Assembly (NCBI RefSeq): GCF_020097815.1
Contig: NZ_CP083663.1
Span: 558,001 to 622,000 of the forward strand
DNA from: Haloprofundus salinisoli
GTDB lineage: Archaea > Halobacteriota > Halobacteria > Halobacteriales > Haloferacaceae
Reading direction: 5' to 3'
Length of the DNA: 64,000 bases
Position 1 is the stretch's first letter; every line of letters starts with the position of its first letter. Position numbers and translations under genes: made by a program. Under the pieces are notes generated by a model that saw only the letters and a program-made list of their open reading frames with translations, searched no databases and had not been told where the DNA came from. Shown piece by piece: positions 8,158-15,723 of the stretch.

Positions 8158-10401
8158 ATGAACGACCGCCACACAGCCGACGACCGAACTGACAATCACA
8201 CCGGTCACGAGGAACACGACTCGATGGCCAACCATCACAAAACCGACCGGGGTGATGACTCGGAGGAATCGCGAACGGAGCAGTCGCTCCTTGAGACTGA
8301 AGCGGACGCCACTGGTGCTGCGGAACACGTTAAACAGAAGGAGGGGAAGCACAATCACAGCAACTCCCATGGTGATCATGGCGGGATGCACGAGGGTCAC
8401 GAACAAATGTTCCGACGGCGCTTTTTCGTCTCGACACTCCTCTCCATTCCGGTCCTCCTCTACAGCGAGATGCTTCAGGAGTGGCTCGGGTTTTCGGTGC
8501 CTGCGTTCCCTGGTAGTGAGTGGATCAACCCGGTTTTCGCGGTAATCGTCTTTGCCTACGGTGGGGTTCCGTTCCTGAAGATGGCCGCCCCGGAACTCCG
8601 GAATTACTCGCCTGGAATGATGACGCTCATCTCCATGGCGATCACCGTCGCGTTCGTCTACAGCTTAGCGAGCGTGATCTTTCCGACGACGTCGGCGTTC
8701 TTCTGGGAACTCGTGACGCTCATCGATATCATGCTGTTGGGCCACTGGATCGAGATGCGTAGTGTCCGCCGGGCCTCTAGCGCGCTCGACGAACTCGCCA
8801 AGTTGGTTCCAGACACCGCCGAACGCATCATCGACAACGGTGAGACCGAAGAAGTGCCCGTCAGAGACCTCGAAGAGGGAGATCTCGTTCTCGTACGGCC
8901 CGGTGCGAGCGTGCCCGCAGACGGCGTCGTCGAGGAGGGCGACTCCGACGTGAACGAGGCGATGATCACCGGCGAGTCCAGAGCCGTCTCGAAGGAGCCT
9001 GGTGACGAAGTCATCGGCGGGACTATCAACGGCGACGGGAGCCTTCGTATCCGTATCAGCGCGACAGGCGAGGAGACGACACTAGCGGGAATCATGCGAC
9101 TCGTCGAAGAGGCTCAGCAGAGCAAGTCGAAGACGCAGGCGCTCGCGGACCGCGCGGCGGGGTGGCTCTTCTACGTCGCCGTTGCGTCAGCCGTACTTAC
9201 CGCCATCGCGTGGACGATTGCGACCTCCTTCGGTGCGCCCGTCATCGAGCGCGTGGTGACTGTGCTGGTAATCGCCTGTCCCCATGCGCTCGGACTTGCA
9301 ATCCCGTTGGTAGTCGCTATCAACACGTCGTTGGCAGCTCGAAACGGGATGCTCGTTCGGGACCGCATCGCAATGGAGCGAGCACGAGAACTCGACACAA
9401 TCATCTTCGACAAAACCGGGACCCTCACAGAAGGTGAACAGGGCGTCGTCGATGTTGCGACAGCGAGCGACGTCACCGGAGAGGAAGCCCTCGCGTTCGC
9501 TGCCGCCGTCGAGAGTGACTCGGAGCACATGATCGCGGAAGCGATCCGCGAGGCAGCCGACGAACGCGGTGTTACGATTCCGAAAGCATCGAACTTCGAG
9601 GCGCTCAAAGGGCGCGGCGTGCGAGCGACCGTGAACGGCGAGACGGTGTACGCCGGGGGACCGAACCTCCTCTCACACCTCGACAGCGATGTACCGGACG
9701 AGCTCACCATGTTCGCCGACCAAGCCGGTGAGAACGCACAGACTGTCGTGTATCTCGTTCGTGACGACGAGCCGGTGGCCGCCTTCGCGCTCGCAGATGT
9801 CATCCGCGAGGAGAGTTATCAGGTCGTGGACGCGCTTCACGACCTCGACATCGAGGTCGCGATGTTGACCGGTGACTCGGCGGACGTCGCTCACGCGGTT
9901 GCTGACGAGCTCGGAATCGATACAGTGTTCGCCGAAGTCCTCCCGGAGGACAAGGACAAGAAGGTTCGTGAACTCCAGGACCAAGGCAAACTCGTGGCCA
10001 TGGTCGGAGACGGGGTGAATGACGCCCCCGCACTCACGCGATCCGACATCGGTATCGCCATCGGGAGTGGTACAGACGTCGCCGTCCAGTCCGCAGACAT
10101 CATCCTCGTACAGAACAACCCACTCGACGTTGTCCGGCTCGTCAAACTGAGCAAGGCGAGTTACCGGAAGATGCAGGAGAACCTCGTCTGGGCCGCCGGC
10201 TACAACGTCTTCGCCATTCCGCTCGCTGCGGGCGTTCTTGCACCGATTGGAATCCTCCTTTCGCCTGCCGTCGGGGCACTCCTTATGTCACTCAGTACGG
10301 TCATCGTTGCCATCAACGCACAGTTCCTCCGTCGCGTCGATCTGGACCTTCCATCCCTTCCTGGAGTCTCTTCATCGGGTAGTCTTCAACCAGCGGACTG
10401 A
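8158..10401 (+). CDS. copB: CopB-type P1B copper-transporting ATPase
   Basis: 747 residues. The N-terminal ~80 residues are His-rich ([20 protein letters not shown]) and lack a CxxC heavy-metal domain. The membrane metal motif is C374-P375-H376, typical of the CPH (P1B-3, CopB) subgroup rather than CPC. The phosphorylation site is DKTGT (D418), the TGE-type loop is ITGESRAV, and the hinge is GDGVND (near 617-622). In the nucleotide domain the usual HP dipeptide reads SEHMIAEA. The enzyme should export copper from the cytosol using ATP; CPH pumps are linked to Cu(II) or Cu(I) export. It follows the membrane-tailed SDR by 10 bp and closes the copper/redox run that begins with the copper-storage gene. 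Confidence 0.92.
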   Translation: MNDRHTADDRTDNHTGHEEHDSMANHHKTDRGDDSEESRTEQSLLETEADATGAAEHVKQKEGKHNHSNSHGDHGGMHEGHEQMFRRRFFVSTLLSIPVLLYSEMLQEWLGFSVPAFPGSEWINPVFAVIVFAYGGVPFLKMAAPELRNYSPGMMTLISMAITVAFVYSLASVIFPTTSAFFWELVTLIDIMLLGHWIEMRSVRRASSALDELAKLVPDTAERIIDNGETEEVPVRDLEEGDLVLVRPGASVPADGVVEEGDSDVNEAMITGESRAVSKEPGDEVIGGTINGDGSLRIRISATGEETTLAGIMRLVEEAQQSKSKTQALADRAAGWLFYVAVASAVLTAIAWTIATSFGAPVIERVVTVLVIACPHALGLAIPLVVAINTSLAARNGMLVRDRIAMERARELDTIIFDKTGTLTEGEQGVVDVATASDVTGEEALAFAAAVESDSEHMIAEAIREAADERGVTIPKASNFEALKGRGVRATVNGETVYAGGPNLLSHLDSDVPDELTMFADQAGENAQTVVYLVRDDEPVAAFALADVIREESYQVVDALHDLDIEVAMLTGDSADVAHAVADELGIDTVFAEVLPEDKDKKVRELQDQGKLVAMVGDGVNDAPALTRSDIGIAIGSGTDVAVQSADIILVQNNPLDVVRLVKLSKASYRKMQENLVWAAGYNVFAIPLAAGVLAPIGILLSPAVGALLMSLSTVIVAINAQFLRRVDLDLPSLPGVSSSGSLQPAD

Positions 10402-10519
10402 CCGAAGATCACATCTCTCTTCCTCGGTCTCGAAAGGCAAAGCCGAAGTCGATGTGAACGGCAAAGTCCAAAGGTCGATTTTATGACTATCTCGTGCCTA
10501 TACCATAGAGGTTTCCACA

Positions 10520-10879
10520 ATGTCCACTCAACAGCAAGGCAATTTGCTACTCCGGATAGTCCTCATTGTACTTGCCGTCATCATATTCGTTCCGTTATTG
10601 ATGATGGTATTTGCGATGCCGATGATGGGAATGATGGGGTGGTGGGGTGGTAGCCCTGGCGCGGGGATCACACCAGTTTGGGGCATCGGTATGATGCTTC
10701 TCTTTCTTCTTGCCCTACTCGGTGTCGGATACCTTCTCTACCGTGGTCTCGTGAGCGGTCAGATTCTCGAACACGACCATGCACTCAAAGAGTTGCGAAC
10801 CGCGTATGCCCGCGGGGACCTGAGTGATGAGGAGTTTGAACATCGGCGACAGCGCCTTCAGAGAGACTGTAGACATTGA
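10520..10879 (+). CDS. Met-rich two-TM SHOCT-domain protein
   Basis: 119 residues. The first helix (LLRIVLIVLAVIIFVPLLMM) runs into a Met-rich loop, MPMMGMMGWWGG, and a second helix follows (IGMMLLFLLALLGVGYLLY). The C-terminus is a SHOCT domain (ALKELRTAYARGDLSDEEFE and then HRRQRL), a short helical oligomerisation motif. Met-rich membrane loops often bind Cu(I), and the gene follows the CopB ATPase by 118 bp, so a copper role is likely but inferred. The last residues (RDCRH) are unusual for the family, and the 3' end is overlapped by the 5' end of the next, truncated ORF, which hints at a deletion join. Confidence 0.8.
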   Translation: MSTQQQGNLLLRIVLIVLAVIIFVPLLMMVFAMPMMGMMGWWGGSPGAGITPVWGIGMMLLFLLALLGVGYLLYRGLVSGQILEHDHALKELRTAYARGDLSDEEFEHRRQRLQRDCRH

Positions 10880-11132
10880 GTTCGAGGTACGCCAAGATGG
10901 CGGTGTCGCTCACCTTGACCCGTATCTCGGCGCACTCGGTCACCTCGTTGCGCTTCGAAATGGAGACCTCGCATATCTACACGTACATCCCGAAGAAACG
11001 GACCCAGAGGACGGTGTCGTTCGGTTTGCCGTCCGCTTCCCAACTGCTGGTCGATATCGCCTCTTCCTGCAAGCGAAACCCAATGGAGAGCTGATCACAA
11101 CATCATTCGACGTACAAACTGAGGACCACTAG
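10824..11132 (+). pseudogene. 5'-truncated remnant of a predicted secreted, LHVHPE-type protein
   Basis: The homologous part starts at about 10869: VDIEFEVRQDG, then DPYLGALGHLVALRNGDLAY, LHVHPEE, and FPTAGRYRLFLQ. This is the C-terminal beta-domain of a larger protein seen in bacterial and archaeal metal-related loci, recalled by its LGALGHLVALR..LAYLHVHP signature. The family name is uncertain. The normal signal peptide and N-terminal half are missing. The frame opens inside the SHOCT gene, whose own C-terminus looks replaced. A deletion joining the end of the SHOCT gene to the middle of this gene would explain both. It could still be translated by coupling, but without export signals. Confidence 0.5.
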
Positions 11133-11191
11133 GTCCTACAGGGCGCAAAACAGCCTCAAGGGTTATTGAAACGGGCATAGAACTACAGGCT

Positions 11192-11482
11192 ATGAGTTCA
11201 CGAACACCGGAGGAATGTGTTGAGCTCGCCGTTGATACCTCCGCAGACCCTGATAATCGTGAAGACGCCATTCACGCGCTCAAAATGGCAAACGAATGTG
11301 ACGAACTCGCCGATCTCGTGTCAAACGATGATATCGAAGACCAATATCGGGAACAGGCGCTTCACTCTCTTGGCACACCACAATGTGATTCGACGCTCCA
11401 ACAACTCGTCGAACAGCAATCCCTCGATTCATCCCTCCAAGAGACAGCGGAGAAACTTCTCCAGAAGATAAATGATAATTAA
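11192..11482 (+). CDS. Small HEAT-like repeat protein
   Basis: 96 residues with helical pairs resembling short HEAT/ARM repeats: EDAIHALKMANECDELADLV, then YREQALHSLGT and DSTLQQLVEQQSL. It is acidic with two cysteines. Proteins of this size with one or two HEAT units are frequent in haloarchaea and probably act as protein-binding adaptors; no function can be given. It starts 60 bp after the truncated ORF, with its own ATG and plain spacing. Confidence 0.65.
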   Translation: MSSRTPEECVELAVDTSADPDNREDAIHALKMANECDELADLVSNDDIEDQYREQALHSLGTPQCDSTLQQLVEQQSLDSSLQETAEKLLQKINDN

Positions 11483-11845
11483 ATAATCGACAATCAAGGA
11501 GTGTGACCGCCTGTATTGTATCCCTCACGAGCGGATGAAATGAGGTGATCGGCCTCCTACTGGTCGGCAGCGTGAAGCGACGGAACCGCCGTCTGGACGT
11601 GGTTGTTCTCCTCTGGACCGTCTAGTTCATTTTCGCAAAACAATGAGCCCTTTCTGTCCCGAAGGCGTCTGTTCTGACGTGACAGCTTTCCGTTTAGCCA
11701 AGAGCAGCACGTCGCTCTTACGTATAACGCATCTCTGCTGTAGCGTTACCCGCCACAGTGACGGTCTTACGACAGCAGTTCAGTCACGTAGTGGTGTTTC
11801 ATTCGGCGAAAGTGACCCTGTCAACGATTCACGGGTGACGAGACG
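11483..11845. other. Intergenic stretch with possible decayed coding
   Basis: No convincing gene is present. On the minus strand, from about 11640 down to 11557, one frame reads ENELDGPEENNHVQTAVPSL followed by HAADQ and a stop. The PSLHA element recalls PAP2-type phosphatases, so this may be a gene fragment, but no start and no further domain can be seen. The plus-strand frame at 11643-11849 has no protein-like features. Confidence 0.35.
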
Positions 11846-12847
11846 GTGAACTCGATATACTTCGTTGCGGGAGTGCTCGCTCTCGTCACTGTAAGCGTCG
11901 ATCTCCTGTGGACGACGTTGTGGATTCAGGGAAGTGCAGGACCTCTCACCTCGCGATTGATGAAATCGGAGTGGCAGGTGCTGCGGCAGACAGTTGGCGA
12001 TCGGCAGCGGGTGTTGTCACTCTCAGGACCGATAATTCTCATCACTAGCCTTGCCGTCTGGATTGCGCTCCTCTGGGGCGGGTGGACACTGCTGTTTGCT
12101 GGCGGTGAGAACGCCCTCCTAGACACCCGCAACACCGGTCCCATCTCCTGGAGCGAGCGGTTCTACTACGTCGGATACACGCTATTCACTATGGGGAACG
12201 GAGATTTCACCCCACAAGGCAGCCTTTGGCAGATTGCGACTGCACTTATGGCAGGATCTGGTATGCTCTTCATCACGCTGAGCGTCACGTATATCCTCTC
12301 GGTCCTTGACGCAGTCACCCAGAAACGCGCCTTCGCGAGTGGTGTGAGCGGTCTCGGCGAGCAAAGTGACGAGATTCTCCGTGAAAGCTGGAACGGCGAG
12401 GAGTTCGAGGGACTTGAGTTACCCCTGAATTCGCTCACAGCTGAGCTAAACACTCTCACGTCGAACCATAAGGCGTATCCGATCCTTCACTACTTCTATA
12501 GTCCCAAGGCTAAACATGCACCTGCGGTGAGCGTTGTCGTGTTCGACGAGCTGTTGAGGGTGCTTCGATTCGGGACGCCAGACCAGCATCGACCCGACAA
12601 TCTCATCGTCGGCAATGCACGGTCGAGTGTGGAGGATTACCTGGAAACGCTTCACGACGCGTTTATCGATCCTGCAAACCGTCTACCGCCCGCGCTCGAA
12701 CTTGACTCACTTCGTGAAGCTGGTGTACCCACGGTCTCTGACGAAGAGTTTGCTGACTCCCTCGACACTGAAGAGGACCGCCGACGGCAGTTACTGGGGC
12801 TGATTGACTCGGACCTTCGCGAGTGGCCAAACGGTGACGATGGATGA
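11846..12847 (+). CDS. Two-TM ion channel (potassium-channel-like)
   Basis: 333 residues from a GTG at 11846. Hydrophobic segments are at the N-terminus (YFVAGVLALVTVSVDLLW), about residues 60-85, and 125-155. A pore loop between the last two reads TLFTMGNGDFTP (T115-D120). This corresponds to the K+-channel filter TVGYGD, but with Met and Asn at two positions, so selectivity may differ. The long soluble C-terminal half (~180 residues) is acidic and has no recognisable RCK fold. The protein may be a regulated cation channel; ion identity is not shown by the sequence. It is followed by about 270 bp without a clear gene, holding a short ACTAA-TCGG-TTAGT palindrome. Confidence 0.75.
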   Translation: MNSIYFVAGVLALVTVSVDLLWTTLWIQGSAGPLTSRLMKSEWQVLRQTVGDRQRVLSLSGPIILITSLAVWIALLWGGWTLLFAGGENALLDTRNTGPISWSERFYYVGYTLFTMGNGDFTPQGSLWQIATALMAGSGMLFITLSVTYILSVLDAVTQKRAFASGVSGLGEQSDEILRESWNGEEFEGLELPLNSLTAELNTLTSNHKAYPILHYFYSPKAKHAPAVSVVVFDELLRVLRFGTPDQHRPDNLIVGNARSSVEDYLETLHDAFIDPANRLPPALELDSLREAGVPTVSDEEFADSLDTEEDRRRQLLGLIDSDLREWPNGDDG

Positions 12848-13117
12848 CGTTCTCGACTCATTTATATGCACCCGCGTCTCAGCCCCTTTCTCCGCGAAAT
12901 CCATACACCATCTTCCAGCAGAAACTAATCGGTTAGTACTCCGGCCTGACAAACGTCTCGCAGCGCTCATTGGTGGCTACCACCGGTGAGAACACCCCTA
13001 CAGAGGCTCCTGGATCGCCTCATGGGCAGGGTACTCCCGGGGCTCGTGCTGTAGAATCTGACTTACGATACTGGATCATCGAATTGCTAGTCGTCGGTCA
13101 TGTGTTGGCCATCGAAT

Positions 13118-13471
13118 TCAGAGCCAGTCGTCGCCCCACTCGTCTAATACGTCGAAGACGGGACAGAGCGCACTGCCTTTCTCAGTCAGGCTGTAATAGC
13201 TTGCGACCGGCGATTCGAACTCCTTTCGGTTCTCGATGAATCCCTCCTCCTCCAAGTCGTCAAGCACGCGCGAGAGCGTGTACGAACTCGCGCTTGTCGA
13301 TCGCTTGAGCTCGTTGAACCGCTTTTCGTCGTCTCGCAGATCGTTGAGGATGATGAGCTTCCACTTCGACCCGATCTCCTCAATCGACCCCACGACATTG
13401 CAAACATCTGCATTCCGTTGCTCGATTTCCGATTCTGTATCTGATTCAGACGTCGGTGGTTGGGTCGCCAT
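13118..13471 (-). CDS. HxlR/DUF24-family redox-type regulator (intact copy)
   Basis: 117 residues. After a polar N-tail, an N-terminal cysteine (C24, in ADVCNVVGSIEEIGSKWKLI) sits just ahead of the first helix of the winged helix, as in the thiol-sensing YodB, CatR and HypR proteins. HTH residues are KRFNELKRSTSASSYTLSRV and the wing contains SPVASYYSLTEKG. It likely represses the divergent SDR-DoxX genes by binding the 62-bp space between them, which contains inverted arms and one TATA element. The ATG is at 13471. A truncated near-identical copy lies at 14904-15121 and a more distant paralogue at 19188-19526. Confidence 0.85.
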   Translation of the reverse strand: MATQPPTSESDTESEIEQRNADVCNVVGSIEEIGSKWKLIILNDLRDDEKRFNELKRSTSASSYTLSRVLDDLEEEGFIENRKEFESPVASYYSLTEKGSALCPVFDVLDEWGDDWL

Positions 13472-13533
13472 TACTTGGTTACACTATTGTTGCCTGAAGT
13501 ATATATAGGTTTGGGAGACAACTAGGTAATGTA
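13472..13533. promoter_or_regulatory. Shared divergent promoter/operator between HxlR and SDR
   Basis: A palindromic TATATATA near 13500-13507 lies about 27 bp ahead of the SDR ATG (13534) and about 30 bp ahead of the HxlR ATG (13471), so one box could serve both directions. It is flanked by roughly inverted arms: TTACACTATTGTTG (13479-13492) and CAACTAGGTAATGTAA (13519-13534). These are the best candidates for the regulator's binding sites. The same block is preserved almost base for base at 15122-15183. Confidence 0.6.
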
Positions 13534-14235
13534 ATGGAACTACAAAACTCGACGGTGCTTGTGACCGGTGCGACCGGCAACCTAGGCCCGTACGTGACGG
13601 ACCAGCTCGTTGACCAAGGTGCCGAAGTGATCGGCACTTACGTCACGGAAACCGAGGGAGACAATGTCGAAACCCGCGCTGAGTACGCCGACGCGGTGTC
13701 ATACCACCAAGTCGATCTCACCGACCAGCCGGCGGTTGAGGCCTTCGCTGAGACCATCACCGAGGAGCACGACTCGGTCGATCACATCGTCGGCCTCGCT
13801 GGCGGGTTCTCGATGGGCGGCATCAGTGAAACCGATGGAGATGCGTTCGAAACTGCGCTCAATCGCCACGCGACGACGGCGTTCCTGACTGTCAAGGCGT
13901 TCGCGGACCAGCTCGATGAACACAGTGGTATTGTGCTGTTCAGCTCTGACCGGGCGATTGATCCGGTGCCGGGCACGCTGGCCTACAACGTGGGTAAGGG
14001 TGCAGTCCGGACGTTGACCGAGTCGCTCGACGTCGAACTCGATGCTCGTGTTAACGCGATTGCCCCGTTCCTCATCGACGTGCCGGGGAACCGCGAGGCG
14101 ATGCCCGACGCCGACTTCTCCGAGTGTACGGCCCCTGCGGCGGTCGTCGATGAAGTGGTCAACCTGCTCTCGAACGAGGGTGTGACGGGCCAGATCATCC
14201 AGATGACTGGGGGTCAGCCGGAGGTGGAGGAATAA
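13534..14235 (+). CDS. Short-chain dehydrogenase (classical SDR)
   Basis: 233 residues. The Rossmann motif is LVTGATGNLG, and the catalytic pattern is S (LFSSDR), Y and K (LAYNVGKGAV). A C-terminal SDR block, VTGQIIQMTGGQ, is also present. NAD(P)-linked; substrate unknown, though context with HxlR, DoxX and VOC genes suggests carbonyl or quinone detoxification. The start is leaderless, about 27 bp from the shared TATA box. The stop overlaps the DoxX ATG by one base (taATG). Two 12-bp direct repeats inside the gene (13594-13605 and 14182-14193, GTGACGGNCCAG) are 588 bp apart; the damaged second copy lacks exactly this interval. Confidence 0.88.
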   Translation: MELQNSTVLVTGATGNLGPYVTDQLVDQGAEVIGTYVTETEGDNVETRAEYADAVSYHQVDLTDQPAVEAFAETITEEHDSVDHIVGLAGGFSMGGISETDGDAFETALNRHATTAFLTVKAFADQLDEHSGIVLFSSDRAIDPVPGTLAYNVGKGAVRTLTESLDVELDARVNAIAPFLIDVPGNREAMPDADFSECTAPAAVVDEVVNLLSNEGVTGQIIQMTGGQPEVEE

Positions 14236-14726
14236 TGGCTCAGACCGAATCACGTCAACTGTCGTCCGAGACGACTGCGCGGTGGGGCCCGACCCTCGTT
14301 CGACTCGCCCTTGGGATTCCGATGCTAATCGCAGGCGTCGGCAAAGTCTTCGGAGTCGGACCGAAACCGATGGGTATCTCGGGCTTCGCAGGGTTCTTGG
14401 CGAGCCTTGGCGTTCCATTTCCCACAATTGCTGCGTGGGGAGTCGGTCTGGTCGAACTTGTCGGCGGCATCTTGTTGCTAGTCGGCTTGGCCGTTCGACT
14501 CACAAGCGCGGTGATCGCCATCGACATGCTCGTCGCTACTGTCCTGTACCACCTTCCCAATGGGTATCCGGTCACGAGTAACGGGATCGAATTGACGCTC
14601 ACACTAACCCTGATCGCAGTAGCGCTCGTCCTAAGCGGCCCTGGAGCGTTCTCGATCCAGCATGCACTGTTCGACCAAGAGGACCGCTCCACTGACTCGT
14701 CTCAGTCGAGGGGCATAGACGGATAA
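14235..14726 (+). CDS. DoxX-family membrane protein, first copy
   Basis: 163 residues with four predicted helices: LVRLALGIPMLIAGVGKVFG, TIAAWGVGLVELVGGILLLV, SAVIAIDMLVATVLYHLP and LTLTLTLIAVALVLSG. This is the DoxX fold, with the conserved 'GVGKxF' first helix and the E in the second. DoxX/CatD-type proteins sit in redox and electrophile-stress operons and are thought to act with quinone- or thiol-reactive enzymes in the membrane. It shares one base with the SDR stop codon. It is only distantly similar to the second DoxX gene at 15297, although the surrounding HxlR and SDR copies are close. Confidence 0.85.
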   Translation: MAQTESRQLSSETTARWGPTLVRLALGIPMLIAGVGKVFGVGPKPMGISGFAGFLASLGVPFPTIAAWGVGLVELVGGILLLVGLAVRLTSAVIAIDMLVATVLYHLPNGYPVTSNGIELTLTLTLIAVALVLSGPGAFSIQHALFDQEDRSTDSSQSRGIDG

Positions 14727-14762
14727 GCAGCGCTCGCGTTTATTTTGACAGCCTCAAGGAAA

Positions 14763-14903
14763 GTAGACGAAACGCCTCTCCTCGCCCTCAAGGAGGATGC
14801 AGACGCCCTCGCACGCCATGGGTCGGGCACCGGGTTCTACCACAATGCATTCAGAGTGCCCTCACGTGATACGCTCGGTGACGCGCTCGGTCGGATACGA
14901 GAA
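14763..14903 (+). pseudogene. Fragment of a VOC (CatE-like) gene
   Basis: About 47 codons matching residues 57-101 of the intact VOC protein at 15724-16584: VDETPLLALKEDADALARHG, then SGTGFYHNAFRVPSR and LGDALGRIR. The DNA is nearly identical over the second half. At about 14903 the match stops and the next bases match the HxlR gene in reverse orientation. There is no start codon in a sensible place and no metal-site domain. It is the leftover of the VOC gene that once followed the first DoxX gene. Confidence 0.8.
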
Positions 14904-15121
14904 CAGTCGTCAAGCACACGCAAGAGGGTGTAGGAGCTAGCCCCTGTCGAGCGCGTGAGTTCGTTGAACCGCTTCTCACTGTCACGCAAACCATTGAGAA
15001 CAATGAGGTTCCACTTCACCCCCATCTCCTTGACAGCCCCGATGACGTTACAGATGTTTGCATTTCGCCATTTGACCTCGGTGTCTTCGTTAGCCTCTGT
15101 CGGGGGTGGTTGGGTCGCCAT
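14904..15121 (-). pseudogene. 3'-truncated HxlR regulator copy
   Basis: From the ATG at 15121 the protein follows the intact HxlR: MATQPPPTEANEDTEVKWRN, NICNVIGAVKEMGVKWNLIV, then the HTH through SSYTLLRVLDD. It keeps the sensor cysteine but loses the wing and dimerisation helix. At about 14904 the frame runs into the VOC fragment's antisense. It could still bind DNA weakly but probably is a dead copy. Confidence 0.85.
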
Positions 15122-15183
15122 TCCTTGGTTACACTATTGTTGCCTGAAGTATATATAGGTTTGAGAGCCAACTAGGTAATGTA
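15122..15183. promoter_or_regulatory. Copy of the divergent HxlR/SDR promoter
   Basis: Same layout as 13472-13533, with only a few base changes: TTGGTTACACTATTGTTGCC, then TATATATAGG, then CAACTAGGTAATGTAATGG. It now drives the second DoxX-VOC pair through the shrunken SDR remnant. Its strong conservation, next to damaged genes on both sides, suggests it is still in use. Confidence 0.6.
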
Positions 15184-15297
15184 ATGGAACTACAAAATTC
15201 GACGGTGCTTGTGACCGGTGCGACCGGTAACATGGCCCTGCACGTGACAGACCAGATTATCCAGATGACTGGCGGTCAGCCGGAGGTGGAGGAATAA
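15184..15297 (+). pseudogene. SDR remnant with exact in-frame internal deletion (37 codons left)
   Basis: Reads MELQNSTVLVTGATGNMALH, VTDQ, then IIQMTGGQPEVEE and stop. The first 24 residues match the start of the SDR at 13534 and the last 13 match its end. In the intact gene, the join corresponds to recombination between two 12-bp direct repeats 588 bp (196 codons) apart, and 233 minus 196 is 37. The frame is intact, so the one-base stop/start overlap with DoxX (taATG at 15297) is kept. The product cannot be an enzyme; it may survive as a translated leader peptide. Confidence 0.88.
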
Positions 15298-15713
15298 TGG
15301 CTCTGGAGACTGCCGGTGGTGGGCTGGCCTTCTTGGTTGGCCGCCTCATCTTTGGTGCGGTGCTCGGGTTCATGGGGCTGAACCACTTCATCGGGCTGGA
15401 GGGAATGAGTGGCTACGCTGCGTCAAAGGGTATCCCCGCCCCCCGGCTGTCCGTTGCGGGGTCCGGCCTCATACTCGTGGTGGGCGGGCTCGCCATCATC
15501 CTCGGAGTGTACCCACTCATCGGCGCGGCGGCCCTCATCCTATTCTTCCTGGGCGTAACGCCGGTCATGCACGACTTCTGGAACGCGCCCGAGGAGGAGG
15601 TCCAGTCCGAGATGACGAACTTCCTGAAGAACGCTGCGCTCTTCGGAGCCGCGCTCGTATTCGTGTCGCTTAGTGGAACCGACTGGCCCTACGCACTCAA
15701 CATCGGACTCTAA
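15297..15713 (+). CDS. DoxX-family membrane protein, second copy (CatD-like)
   Basis: 138 residues with four helices: LAFLVGRLIFGAVLGFMGLN, LSVAGSGLILVVGGLAIILG, LIGAAALILFFLGVTPVMHD and a last one near residues 110-128. The GLNHF and HDFW elements are typical of the short DoxX subgroup that includes Bacillus CatD. It overlaps the SDR remnant's stop by one base and is followed, after a good Shine-Dalgarno, by a VOC gene of CatE size. The DoxX-VOC pair under an HxlR-type promoter is the same order as catD-catE in Bacillus, where it protects against catechol and quinones. The role here is inferred from that parallel. Confidence 0.85.
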   Translation: MALETAGGGLAFLVGRLIFGAVLGFMGLNHFIGLEGMSGYAASKGIPAPRLSVAGSGLILVVGGLAIILGVYPLIGAAALILFFLGVTPVMHDFWNAPEEEVQSEMTNFLKNAALFGAALVFVSLSGTDWPYALNIGL

Positions 15714-15723
15714 GGAGGCACAG

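Noticed and set aside
9520-9545. HP-motif change (SEHM) as a sign of a dead copper ATPase
   Set aside because: CPH-type ATPases of haloarchaea tolerate this; all other catalytic motifs are intact.
12970-13239. Plus-strand frame ending antisense to the HxlR gene
   Set aside because: It has one hydrophobic patch (LRYWIIELLVVGHVLAIEF), but its 3' half lies antisense to the HxlR gene and no domain is seen.
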